A stretch of DNA of 64,000 nt from DASQZT01 sp963728965 (GTDB lineage: Bacteria; Acidobacteriota; Terriglobia; Bryobacterales; Bryobacteraceae), in NCBI GenBank assembly GCA_963728965.1, contig CAVSMH010000003.1, forward strand, positions 62,001 through 126,000, written 5' to 3'. Of this stretch, positions 56,407 to 64,000 are shown piece by piece. A model generated the notes under the pieces. The model was not told where the DNA came from, made no database searches, and was given only the letters and a program-made list of their open reading frames with translations. A program made the position numbers and the translations under genes. Numbering within the stretch: position 1 is the first letter of the stretch; each line of letters opens with the position of its first letter.

Positions 56407-56690
56407 CACGTCCAACCCCGCGGCCGTAGCTGGGTTCTCTGCTTCTCCTCACGCAGTCGCGTTCGTCATGCCCCTCACGGCCTTCGAGGCCGCCTGGGGC
56501 CCGACTCCTGTTACTCGTGGCCGTCTCCCAGTCTGCGATCCGTTCGATGATGGTTTAGGCGTGTGCCAAACACGGTCAGCGTGCTTGCGGACCTAGAACA
56601 ATCAGCGCGCGCGGCGAAGCCTGCAGCCGTTGGCCGGATCGGGTCGCTGCTATCTTGGGAGTTGAGGGAACCAGGGTGGCGCGCCCTGCC
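56407..56690. other. Gene-free stretch with one perfect hairpin
   Basis: No convincing coding. CGGCCT-TCG-AGGCCG at 56478-56492 forms a perfect six-base-pair stem without a following U-run. It might mark the end of the small-gene transcript, but this is weak. Confidence 0.35.
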
Positions 56691-56906
56691 CTACGAGACC
56701 TTGTTCCCGCACAGCGGGCAAAAGCTGCCAATATCGGGGATCTGCTGACTGCAATGGGGGCATCGCTTGGACGCGATCATTAACGATTTGATTTGCCTGG
56801 CAACGACCCACCGAACGACAATCATGCAAATGATGGTGGGAACCGCCAAGTACAGCAAGAAGGTCACCACGATTGTCAGCACTTCGGGTAAGCCAAGGGT
56901 CCGCAT
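56691..56906 (-). CDS. Small membrane protein with C-terminal zinc ribbon
   Basis: This 71-residue protein has one long hydrophobic helix (about residues 9-35, LTIVVTFLLYLAVPTIICMI), a short basic stretch, and a zinc-ribbon knuckle pair CPHC and CPLC (RCPHCSQQIPDIGSFCPLCG). The ATG at 56904-56906 has a strong TAGGAG site, which supports a real gene. The zinc ribbon would face the cytoplasm. No partner gene is adjacent. Confidence 0.7.
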   Translation of the reverse strand: MRTLGLPEVLTIVVTFLLYLAVPTIICMIVVRWVVARQIKSLMIASKRCPHCSQQIPDIGSFCPLCGNKVS

Positions 56907-57248
56907 AGTCTCCTACGGGTTGGCCCACTGCGGATCGAGTGCAAAAGTCGCCCGCATGAGCCAAACATGTCATCCTGTCCAATGACACGTTCTGTTTCTA
57001 GTATATGCCCCTGGTATCGCGAATCGCGCGCCGGATGGAGCGCCAGATGGGCCATGGCGGCCGCCTTCTCGTGCCATAGGCGGGTAAGATGGCGGTGGCC
57101 GCACTGAAAACAGGTTCAGTATCGTGCCGGTCCTCTCGCCATTGCTGCGAGGATGTGGCCGCCGCATTGGGCGTCCCGCGCCGGTATCGCCGCAGGAGTC
57201 GTGGAAGTCTGAGGAAGGGCGCGGTAGTAGAATGGCCCTGCTGGAAGC
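56907..57248. other. Gene-free stretch of about 340 bases
   Basis: Short frames exist on both strands, but none has start signals or a family. It contains the upstream region of the zinc-ribbon gene and nothing else I can identify. Confidence 0.4.
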
Positions 57249-57770
57249 CTAAAGCAGTTGGGTTGGGATGTTGCCTAAGGCAGCCTGCACAATTGACCTG
57301 TTGTCATTGGCAACAGGAAGTTTAGGTGGCGAATTAGCCAAACCCCCTCGACCGTGCAATTGGATGTTGGTCATACCAGTGATGTTGTGGATCGCCTCGT
57401 GAGCCGCGACCTTGGCGTAACCTATCGCCGTAAATCGAGTGGGATTCCCGTCCACAAGAGGAACTTTGTAGAACTCCGAACCGGTGACACCAGACTGGGT
57501 CCGCGTGAAGCCACCGCCGTCTGCCCGGTGCGCCTTACCCGGCATCATCTGGCTGACATACGAACTTGCGACGTTCTCAACAAAGTGGAGAACCAAGTCC
57601 TGATCGGGCGGGGGTGTAGGGTTCATCCATCTCATATTGACGGCACTCACTTCAGAGTCAACAAACAACAGGTCCAGAAGAAAATCTTCCAGGTGATGCA
57701 TGATCAGGGCCTTCAAATTATCCGAAGTACCCTGAGTGTGATCGACAAGCGTGACCGTAAGCTCTGGCAA
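57249..57770 (-). CDS. Orphan HEXXH metalloprotein, 173 residues
   Basis: The start is TTG at 57768-57770 with an excellent AGGAGGT site. The motif HEAIH lies at 124-128 in AKVAAHEAIHNITGMTN, followed by His139 in IQLHGRGGLAN, a plausible third zinc ligand. Spacing does not match the metzincin HEXXHXXGXXH signature exactly. No signal peptide or membrane helix is seen, so it would act in the cytoplasm or be delivered otherwise. The N-terminal half has an alternating beta/helix pattern typical of small zincins. No family was recognised. Confidence 0.65.
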   Translation of the reverse strand: MPELTVTLVDHTQGTSDNLKALIMHHLEDFLLDLLFVDSEVSAVNMRWMNPTPPPDQDLVLHFVENVASSYVSQMMPGKAHRADGGGFTRTQSGVTGSEFYKVPLVDGNPTRFTAIGYAKVAAHEAIHNITGMTNIQLHGRGGLANSPPKLPVANDNRSIVQAALGNIPTQLL

Positions 57771-58647
57771 AGTAACCTCCTGGGCTGCGTGGCCGCCGGA
57801 CCTGAGGCGGACGCCATCAAATCCCGGCCGCTAAGACGAAAGGCAGGTTGCGCGCCAATCTGCCAGTCTCTTCTAACAGGCTGAAAGTACGTTCGCCAAA
57901 GTGCCGGATGCCCCATATGTTATCGGGCAATGAACTGATCGGATCGCGCGCTGAACGACCCGGTTCAGCTTACTCAATGCCCACCACCGCTGTCAGTTCC
58001 TGTGGCCGGGCATGGGCGGCCGAATCGATTTCATCGCCTTCGGGACGGGGCGGTTCTGGCCGGTATGTACGGACCGTCGGTTGCGTACCCAGAAGAAACT
58101 GTGAGGGGCCATAGACAAAACTCCTAGGGCCGAGGTCTACTCGTTTTGGGCCTTGCGCGATCACAGTCACGCTCGGCTGGTAAAATCATTGAACACGGAG
58201 CTGTAGTGGTAGTTCGACGATGTAACGTGAGGCCGGGAATCTCCGTTGCCCGGTTCTCTGCCGAGCCAACAAACGCACCAATCCTGGCAGCCAATTCGGC
58301 CGCAATCCGGCGGCTTGATCGGTCGCCGGGGCGCCTGCTGCGTGCGTATTCACGATCTGGAACCCTCTTCCACATCAGCATAGCGCTGCTGCGAACATCG
58401 GGCCAGCGTTCAAGAGGAATAGGCAATAAATCGGAAGGATCGGGATACCGCTTGTGGATCGATTTTCCCTAGCATGGAGATGTGGAACGGTTCGAAAAAA
58501 ACGGCAAACTCCGCGAAACGTCGCCGAACATTGGCCGACCGTGTCGTGAAACTGGCCCTCACACCCGGCCTGGAAAGCCGCCACAGTTTGGGCGTCCACG
58601 GTAAATGAGGAGAGCTGGCGTTCAACGGCCGGCACGAGGAGTAAAGA
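57771..58647. other. About 880 bases without a supported gene
   Basis: Short frames on both strands (for example 57970-58170 minus, 58124-58426 minus, and a 44-codon frame at 58474-58608 plus) lack ribosome sites or family resemblance. The segment has lower apparent GC and several in-frame stops on all strands, consistent with decayed genes. A GAGGAG ribosome site for the aldo/keto reductase closes the region. Confidence 0.45.
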
Positions 58648-59640
58648 GTGCAAAAGCGAAAACTTGGAACGAGCAAGCTGGAAGTATCCGCCATCGGCCT
58701 CGGTTGCATGGGAATGAGTTTCGGCTACGGTCCGGCGAAAGACAAACAGGAGATGATCTCCGTAATCCGCGGCGCCTTCGAACGCGGCGTCACGTTTTTT
58801 GACACCGCTGAGGTCTACGGCCCGTTCACCAATGAAGAACTCGTGGGTGAGGCCGTGGCTCCTTTCCGGGAACAGGTTGTGATCGCGACCAAGTTCGGGT
58901 TCAACATTGATCCGGTGACCGGAAACAACCTGGGGCTGAAGAGCCGGCCGGAGCACATCGGGAAGGTCGTCGAAGGCTCGCTCAAGCGGCTGAAGACCGG
59001 CGTCATCGATCTGCTCTACCAGCACCGGGTCGATCCCGAGGTACCGATCGAGGATGTCGCGGGAGCAGTAAGGGAGTTGATTCAACAGGGCAAGGTGAAG
59101 CACTTCGGGCTTTCCGAAGCAGGCGTACCGGTCATCCGGCGCGCCCATGCGGTCCAGCCCGTTGCCGCGCTCCAGAGCGAGTACTCGTTGTGGTGGAGAG
59201 AGCCCGAAGCGGAGATCATTCCGACGCTCGAGGAACTCGGAATCGGTCTTGTTCCATATAGCCCTCTGGGAAAGGGTTACCTCACCGGCAAGATCGACGA
59301 AAGTACCGATTTCGACAAAAACGATTTCCGCAACACCGTGCCCCGCTTCGCGCCGGAGGCGCGCAAGGCAAACCGGGAACTGGTCGACCTGCTGACCGCC
59401 GTTGCTCAACGGAAGCACGCGACGCCCGCGCAAATCGCTCTCGCCTGGCTGCTTGCCCAGAAGCCCTGGATCGTGCCGATTCCCGGAACAACGAAACTGG
59501 AACGGGTCGAGGAGAATATCGCCGCCGCGGCCATCGAACTCACCGAGGCAGACCTGCGCGAGATCAACGAGGCTGCCTCTCACATCAAGGTGCAAGGCCA
59601 TCGGTATTCCGAGGCCGCACAGCGTTGGATTAACAGGTAG
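58648..59640 (+). CDS. Aldo/keto reductase
   Basis: This 330-residue enzyme starts with GTG behind GAGGAG. It has an AKR TIM barrel with the catalytic set Asp in FFDTAEVYG, Tyr in the same segment, Lys in VVIATKFGF and His in LLYQHRVDP. The C-terminal NADPH-binding segment is IVPIPGTTKLERVEEN. It is of the AKR11/13 (YakC-like) group that reduces aldehydes and ketones with NADPH. It is followed directly by the remnants of a carboxymuconolactone decarboxylase-like gene, a pairing common in aromatic or stress-related clusters. Confidence 0.93.
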   Translation: MQKRKLGTSKLEVSAIGLGCMGMSFGYGPAKDKQEMISVIRGAFERGVTFFDTAEVYGPFTNEELVGEAVAPFREQVVIATKFGFNIDPVTGNNLGLKSRPEHIGKVVEGSLKRLKTGVIDLLYQHRVDPEVPIEDVAGAVRELIQQGKVKHFGLSEAGVPVIRRAHAVQPVAALQSEYSLWWREPEAEIIPTLEELGIGLVPYSPLGKGYLTGKIDESTDFDKNDFRNTVPRFAPEARKANRELVDLLTAVAQRKHATPAQIALAWLLAQKPWIVPIPGTTKLERVEENIAAAAIELTEADLREINEAASHIKVQGHRYSEAAQRWINR

Positions 59641-60318
59641 CGTATGAGCCGGCCGATCGCGCGATAACGGAAGCAGCGCAGAGGAATCATGAAGAGCTCT
59701 TCGCGAATCACCAATCCGCACTGAAGGTCATCGATCCCGAACTGATCGAGATCTTCGACAACCTCGCGTTTGATGAAGTGATCGCGCAGAGCAAGCTCGA
59801 CACGAAGACCAGAGTCATGCTGATTCTGGCGGCGACGATCGGCAGCAACGCCGTTGCCGAGTTTCGGATCATGCTCGGGGCTGCACTGAACGTCGGGGTG
59901 ACGCCGATTGAGGCGAAGGAAATCGTCTATCAGTCGGTGCCCTACGTCGGCATGGCCAGAGCATTCGATTTCGTCCACGCCATAAACGACGAACTGGCCA
60001 GCCGGGGGATCCCTTTGCCTCTGGAGGGCCAGTCCACCACGGATCCGAATACACGTTACGACGCGGGCCTGGCCGCGCAGAAGTCCATATTCGGCGGGCC
60101 ATCGACCAGATGTATGAACGGTCGCCCAAGGACCAGCTGCACATTCAACGGTTTCTCTCAGCCAACTGCTTCGGCGACTACTACACGCGCTCCGCCATCG
60201 GGCTGAGATTGAGGGAACTCATCACGCTCTCAATTCTGATTGCCCTGGGCGGTGTTGAATCGGAGATCAAAGGGCACATTCAGGGCAACCTCAATATCGG
60301 TCATGGCCGAGACGCCAC
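59641..60318 (+). pseudogene. Decayed carboxymuconolactone decarboxylase-family gene with frameshifts and lost end
   Basis: Two frames together restore a tandem CMD/AhpD-like protein. The first frame runs from about 59665 (EELFANHQSALKVIDPELIE, MLILAATIGSNAVAEFRIML, GVTPIEAKEIVYQSVPYVGM) to about 60092. The next frame continues IDQMYERSPKDQLHIQRFLS, SANCFGDYYTR, LITLSILIALGG and GHIQGNLNIG to about 60318. The only ATG near the beginning (59644) is out of frame with the conserved part, a loss of one base is needed near 60093-60098, and the usual C-terminal stretch after GHIQGN is missing. At least two frameshifts plus truncation make this a pseudogene. Confidence 0.82.
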
Positions 60319-60501
60319 AAGTAATTCTTGCGATCGAAAAACGAATCGATGCTGTTTCGACTTCCAAGGTGGGTATAGGAGTACCAGATCTGAAAATCGA
60401 CGGCTAATTTCACGTTTCCTTAATCGTTCATGGTCAGGTATTTCCGTAAGGCCTGAAACCCCCATAACCCCCATCCAGTTGCTCTCGTCCTCAATCATTT
60501 C

Positions 60502-60897
60502 TCCGCAGACCCAGCAGTTGGAACTCGATATTCTGCAGGCCGTGAATCAATACTGGCTCGGCAAGCAACTGCAGGCTTTGGCCTTCGATCAACCCTGCGC
60601 GACGCAGGCCCAATCCCATAGCGTTGACATGGCTTCCGGCCGCGTTCCCCTCGGACATGATGGATTTTTGTCGCGCTTTGCATTGATCGCTTCATCTCCA
60701 CCAGGCGGTCATCCGCAGGGTGCCGCCGAGCAGGTGGCCGCCGGGCAGCAGACTGCACAAGATGTAGTGCAGGGCTGGGTGCAGGAGAAGCTTCCGGGTA
60801 CGAATCAAAGTCCCATCGAAGGCGTGTATACCTGGCGGGGGTGGGTGCTGCCCAGTCCTCTGCCGGACTGAACTATTTCACAATAATCTATGCCTGA
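60502..60897 (+). pseudogene. Decayed CAP/SCP-domain gene
   Basis: One frame reads ILQAVNQYWLGKQLQALAFD, CATQAQSHSVDMASGRVPLG, GAAEQVAAGQQTAQDVVQGW and IEGVYT, matching the CAP (SCP/PR1-like) fold. Near 60826 the reading must change frame to continue VYLAGVGAAQSSAGLNYFTI and end at the TGA 60895-60897. No start codon with a ribosome site and no signal peptide are visible upstream. It therefore looks like a CAP-domain gene lacking its 5' part and broken by at least one frameshift. Confidence 0.75.
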
Positions 60898-60970
60898 GTG
60901 ACCGCCACGATATCTTGCAGGGTCGGGCGTCAAAGGGCATGCGAGATCTACCCGGCAACGCAAAGAGGTC

Positions 60971-62581
60971 TCAGGCCGTGGGGCGGCCAGCGACCTGCCG
61001 GAGACCACGGTTTTCGATTTCGGCCTGCCGCATGCGGAACTTCTGCACCTTCCCGCTGAGCGTCATCGGATAGGCGTCGACAAAACGGATGTGTTGCGGC
61101 ACCTTGAAATACGCCAGTTTTTCCCGGCAGTAGGCGCGGATCTCTTCTTCTTCGGCGCTCAGTCCGGGCTTGAGGCGGATCCAGGCGACGACGGTCTCGC
61201 CCAGGCGCTCGTCGGGAATGCCGATCACCTGGACGTCGGAGATTTTGGGATGGGTGTGCAGGAACTCTTCGATCTCGCGGGGGTAGATGTTTTCGCCGCC
61301 GCGAATGATCATATCGCGGGCGCGCCCGGTGATTTTGAAATAGCCATCGGGGCGCATCACGGCAAGGTCGCCGGTGTGCAGCCAACCGTCGGCATCGATG
61401 GCGCCGGCGGTGGCTTCGGGTTCGCCGTCGTAACCTTTCATGACCATGTAACCGCGCGCGAGCAACTCGCCCTGTTCGCCGACGGGGAGGGTCTCGCCGG
61501 CGGGGCCGGCGATGCGCACTTCGGTTTCGGGGAGCGGGCAGCCGACCGTGGTGCAGCGCGTCTCGAGATCGTCATCGACGCGCGACATGGTGATGATGGG
61601 GGTGCTTTCGGTCTGCCCGTAGCCTACCAGCATCTGGGCACAGTGCATCTCGCTGACCACGCGCTTCATGATTTCGATGGGACACGGCGAGCCGGCCATG
61701 ACGCCGGTGCGCAGAGCGGGAAAACGGAAGCGTGAAAAGGCTTCATGCTGCAATTCGGCGATGAACATGGCGGGGACGCCGTAGATGGCGGTGGCGCGCT
61801 CGTCGTCGACGGCCTGGAGGGTGGCGAGAGCATCGAACGTGGCGGCGGGAAAAAGGGACGCCGCGCCGGAGACGGCGGCGGTCATGGTGCCGATGACCGA
61901 GCCGAAGCAGTGAAAGAGCGGCACTGGAATGGCGATGCGGTCCTCGGCGGTGAGTTGCAGGTAGGCGGCGATGAAACGGCCGTTGTTGACCAGATTGAGG
62001 TGGGTCAACAGGACGCCTTTGGGCATACCGGTGGTACCCGAGGTGTACTGGATGTTGGCAGGGGCTTCGGGATCGGGGTGAGCGACGACGCCATCGGGCG
62101 GGCGGAGGAAGGCGGTCCACTGGGGCGAATCGAGGTAGACGACGTGTTGGAGCGCCACGGGCAGGCCGGCGCGCGATTCTTCGAGAATGGCCCGGTAGTC
62201 GGAGCGCCGGTCCTGCTCGCGGAGGAAGAGGGCGCGCATGCCGGACTTGCGGAGGACGAAAGACAACTCGTGGGAGCGGTAGGCGGGATTGACATTCACG
62301 AGCACCATACCGGCGAGGGCGCAGCCGAACTGGAGCATGGCCCATTCGGCGCAGTTGGTGGCCCAGACGCCGACACGGTCGCCGGACGCCAGACCGAGGG
62401 CGCGAAGGCCGGCGGCGACGGAATGGGCGGCGGCGGCATACTCGGCCCAGGTCAGGCGCAGGTTCTGATGGCGGCTGGAGACGGCGAGGCGGTCGGGGAA
62501 GCGTGCCGCGGTCTCCAGAAAAGCATCGCCGATGGTCTGGCGCGCGATGGCGCCCCTTGGGCCGCGCGCGTAACTGTCCAT
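60971..62581 (-). CDS. Acyl-CoA synthetase (AMP-forming, medium/long-chain fatty acid type)
   Basis: This 536-residue adenylate-forming enzyme has the P-loop YTSGTTGMPKGVLLTHLN, the A5 segment LVGYGQTEST, the A7 motif DGWLHTGDLAVMRPDGYF, the hinge KITGRARDMIIRGGENIYP and the C-terminal catalytic Lys in TLSGKVQKFRM. It activates a carboxylic acid, probably a fatty acid, to its CoA thioester. The ATG at 62579-62581 has AGGAGGGG upstream. It is cytoplasmic. No beta-oxidation genes are next to it. Confidence 0.95.
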   Translation of the reverse strand: MDSYARGPRGAIARQTIGDAFLETAARFPDRLAVSSRHQNLRLTWAEYAAAAHSVAAGLRALGLASGDRVGVWATNCAEWAMLQFGCALAGMVLVNVNPAYRSHELSFVLRKSGMRALFLREQDRRSDYRAILEESRAGLPVALQHVVYLDSPQWTAFLRPPDGVVAHPDPEAPANIQYTSGTTGMPKGVLLTHLNLVNNGRFIAAYLQLTAEDRIAIPVPLFHCFGSVIGTMTAAVSGAASLFPAATFDALATLQAVDDERATAIYGVPAMFIAELQHEAFSRFRFPALRTGVMAGSPCPIEIMKRVVSEMHCAQMLVGYGQTESTPIITMSRVDDDLETRCTTVGCPLPETEVRIAGPAGETLPVGEQGELLARGYMVMKGYDGEPEATAGAIDADGWLHTGDLAVMRPDGYFKITGRARDMIIRGGENIYPREIEEFLHTHPKISDVQVIGIPDERLGETVVAWIRLKPGLSAEEEEIRAYCREKLAYFKVPQHIRFVDAYPMTLSGKVQKFRMRQAEIENRGLRQVAGRPTA

Positions 62582-62727
62582 AAGCCCCTCCTGTTCGGGG
62601 CAACTGTATCACATGGGGGGCGGGGCGAGTCGGCGGTGGGCCGGCACAGTGGGGCCGGCGGGGTGCGACGTGGACTTGATCGGAACGGACGACGCACAGT
62701 CCGCCATGCCCGCGAGGTAGGACGGGC

Positions 62728-63015
62728 TCAGTTGCACACGGCCGGCGCCGTGGCGGGCAGGGCATGCCAACTCACACCGGCAAGGCCGGTGGAGTCGGTG
62801 TAAGGGGCCGAGATGGAAGGAGCGCCCGGTACCAGGGGGTGGCGAGGAGCAAGGTGGACGGCATCGCCGTTTTCGGCGGTCCAGCGGCCGTTGCGGACGC
62901 GGAATACGGCGATATCGTCCCAATTCCGGACGGCGACGCGAAGCGTGCGGCCGGCAGCGTGTAAAACAATGCCCTCGACGGTGAAACCGGGCGGGAATGA
63001 GATGGCGATGTGCAT
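62728..63015 (-). CDS. Hypothetical protein, 95 residues
   Basis: This small protein starts MHIAISFPPGFTVEGIVLHA with CGGAG before the ATG. It has a beta-strand-rich pattern (TLRVAVRNWDDIAVFRVRNG, then RWTAENGDAVHLAP). No signal peptide, metal motif or family is recognised. It lies on the same strand as the lipoprotein and the molybdoenzyme upstream, about 130 bases after the lipoprotein stop. Confidence 0.5.
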   Translation of the reverse strand: MHIAISFPPGFTVEGIVLHAAGRTLRVAVRNWDDIAVFRVRNGRWTAENGDAVHLAPRHPLVPGAPSISAPYTDSTGLAGVSWHALPATAPAVCN

Positions 63016-63144
63016 AAACTCCGTCGAAGTAGTGGGCGGAGGAGGGAATAATTATCGGTGTCAGGAGTACCAATGGGGTACTGCCGGGTATAGGACCAGT
63101 ATTGGTGGAGCGAGTACGGGCTCTATCGGGCCAGGCGCTTGGGG

Positions 63145-63642
63145 TCACTTGGGCGATAGGGCGATGGTCAGGATGATGATGCCCAGTTCGCGCTGGTCAA
63201 CGGCGGTGGGGGCTATGGCCTTGTCGAGCTGAAAGTCGATGCGCACGGAATCGGACTGGAGCAGCGCGGCGGAGAGGTCGCGGCGATAGGTGTAGTCTCC
63301 GGGCGCGGACCAGGTTTCGGGAGCGAGGGGAGTGCCGGCTACGGAGGCCGAGAGTGTGACGGGGCCGAGTTTTTCGGTGACCGGCGGCGGTACGGTGAGG
63401 CGCATCTGGAGCACACCGCCGTGGGCTTTGGCGCCCGCGGGCGGGCGCAGGGCCACGGCGAAAGTGCGCGCGGTCCATCGCCAGGCGGCATTTTCGATCC
63501 CGTAGAATCCGCTGACGAGCTGGCGTTCGGCTCGCGGATTTCCCATGTGAATGGTGGAGGCCAGGCCGTTTTCTTCGGCGGCCCGCTTGTGACGGCACCC
63601 GGCCAGTGCCAGCACGAAGAGCAGGATCCAGGTTTTGCGCAT
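63145..63642 (-). CDS. Putative lipoprotein, 165 residues
   Basis: The protein starts at the ATG at 63640-63642, one base overlapping the stop of the molybdoenzyme gene (TGATG), with CGGAGA upstream. Its N-terminus MRKTWILLFVLALAGCRHKR has a perfect lipobox (LAGC). The mature part is beta-rich (LVSGFYGIENAAWRWTARTF, LQMRLTVPPPVTEKLGPVTL) and might be a small carbohydrate-binding-like or adhesive fold. It is translationally coupled to the oxidoreductase. The function is unknown. Confidence 0.75.
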   Translation of the reverse strand: MRKTWILLFVLALAGCRHKRAAEENGLASTIHMGNPRAERQLVSGFYGIENAAWRWTARTFAVALRPPAGAKAHGGVLQMRLTVPPPVTEKLGPVTLSASVAGTPLAPETWSAPGDYTYRRDLSAALLQSDSVRIDFQLDKAIAPTAVDQRELGIIILTIALSPK

Positions 63643-64000
63643 CAATCTCCGATTCGTTCCACCTCTACCAGACAGCTGTAAAATGCCGGACCGCCGCCCG
63701 CATCGGTGAGCCGCTCGGAAGTGAGCGCGTTGACGTTGCGCTTTCCGGGTGCCCGCTTGCCCCACCGCACGGCCGGGGCACAGACGACGCCGGGGCGGAC
63801 CGAGTCGTCCACGCGGGCGATCAGGAGGGAGGAGCCGCGGCCGTTGAACGCGCGCACCGGGTCGGCGGTGCGGATACCGCGGCTGGCGGCGTCGTGCGGA
63901 TGGAGGTGCAGCGTGGCGGTTTCGAGGTCCACCGCGTCGCGATGGCCGAAGGTGGAATTCATGCTGTTGTCGTTCTTGGGCGAAATCAGCTCGAGCGGAT
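63642..64000 (-). CDS. Molybdopterin oxidoreductase, C-terminal fragment (runs off the right edge)
   Basis: About 119 codons of the 3' end are inside the window. They read LELISPKNDNSMNSTFGHRD, LHLHPHDAASRGI, VRAFNGRGS, VDDSVRPGVVCAP and NVNALTSERLTDAGGGPAFY, the molydop-binding C-terminal domain of DMSO-reductase family molybdoenzymes. The substrate cannot be deduced from this part. It is the first visible gene of a minus-strand operon with the lipoprotein. Confidence 0.9.
   Translation of the reverse strand, partial: PLELISPKNDNSMNSTFGHRDAVDLETATLHLHPHDAASRGIRTADPVRAFNGRGSSLLIARVDDSVRPGVVCAPAVRWGKRAPGKRNVNALTSERLTDAGGGPAFYSCLVEVERIGD

Noticed and set aside
56407..56560. Possible tRNA-like folding around the hairpin at 56478-56492
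   Set aside because: Only one arm can be drawn; the T-loop and anticodon arm are absent.
58375..59721. Minus-strand frame of about 450 codons opposite the aldo/keto reductase
   Set aside because: It has no ribosome site or family and is antisense to a complete enzyme with all catalytic residues.

Overview
The window is GC-rich, densely coded bacterial chromosome and most likely comes from an Acidobacteriota genome close to Solibacter/Bryobacter. Two features support this. The secreted sedolisin at 35737-39513 ends in a domain resembling the Solibacter-type C-terminal family TIGR03437. The gene at 52505-55156 is an orphan MacB-like permease of the acidobacterial duplicated type (ADOP), next to a PadR regulator. 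I recognised no rRNA, tRNA, CRISPR array, integrase or intact insertion sequence.

Layout. 1-1675 (minus) is the cdaA-cdaR-glmM cluster for c-di-AMP synthesis and its link to cell-wall precursors; glmM runs off the left edge. 1763-4645 (minus) encodes one large signalling protein: Ser/Thr kinase, FHA, degenerate second kinase, TIR. 4829-12964 (minus) holds a haem-binding protein with a MauG-type peroxidase, an amidohydrolase, a secreted M28 peptidase with PDZ, a DsbA-like oxidoreductase, an M20 peptidase and a PhyH dioxygenase. 13007-17680 (plus) has a Gfo/Idh/MocA oxidoreductase, an Asp-box propeller protein and a Ca2+/Na+ antiporter. 17738-22745 (plus) is an envelope-stress-like module: bestrophin-like protein, XRE regulator, NfeD-like protein, flotillin, PspA, small PH-domain protein and a minimal carbonic-anhydrase-like protein.

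22782-35530 mixes secreted peptidases (PSMA-like M28, M20, a HEXXH/TPR protein), a tannase-like esterase, a response regulator, an MDR oxidoreductase, a JAB-like/TonB-like fusion, a nucleoside-type MFS transporter and a DUF3108 protein. 35737-41949 has the sedolisin, an alpha/beta hydrolase and a TolB-like propeller. 42043-44976 is the housekeeping DUF1385-prfA-prmC cluster. 44969-52287 holds a dihaem cytochrome, a PadR-controlled ABC exporter, DNA polymerase IV, a TIGR01777 epimerase, a radical SAM/SPASM enzyme and a SnoaL-like protein.

52505-60960 looks different: PadR/ADOP, long stretches without convincing genes, small orphan proteins, an aldo/keto reductase and two decayed genes (a carboxymuconolactone decarboxylase-like gene and a CAP-domain gene). 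This is probably a degraded accessory segment. 60971-64000 (minus) returns to dense coding: an acyl-CoA ligase, a hypothetical protein, a lipoprotein and the C-terminus of a molybdopterin oxidoreductase.

The strongest candidates for unusual biology are the kinase-FHA-pseudokinase-TIR protein and the XRE-NfeD-flotillin-PspA-PH operon with a palindromic site over its regulator's start. A recurring TANNNT box a few bases upstream of many start codons also suggests that leaderless or very short-leader transcription is common here. All functional calls come from reading motifs and family resemblance; no database search was run.
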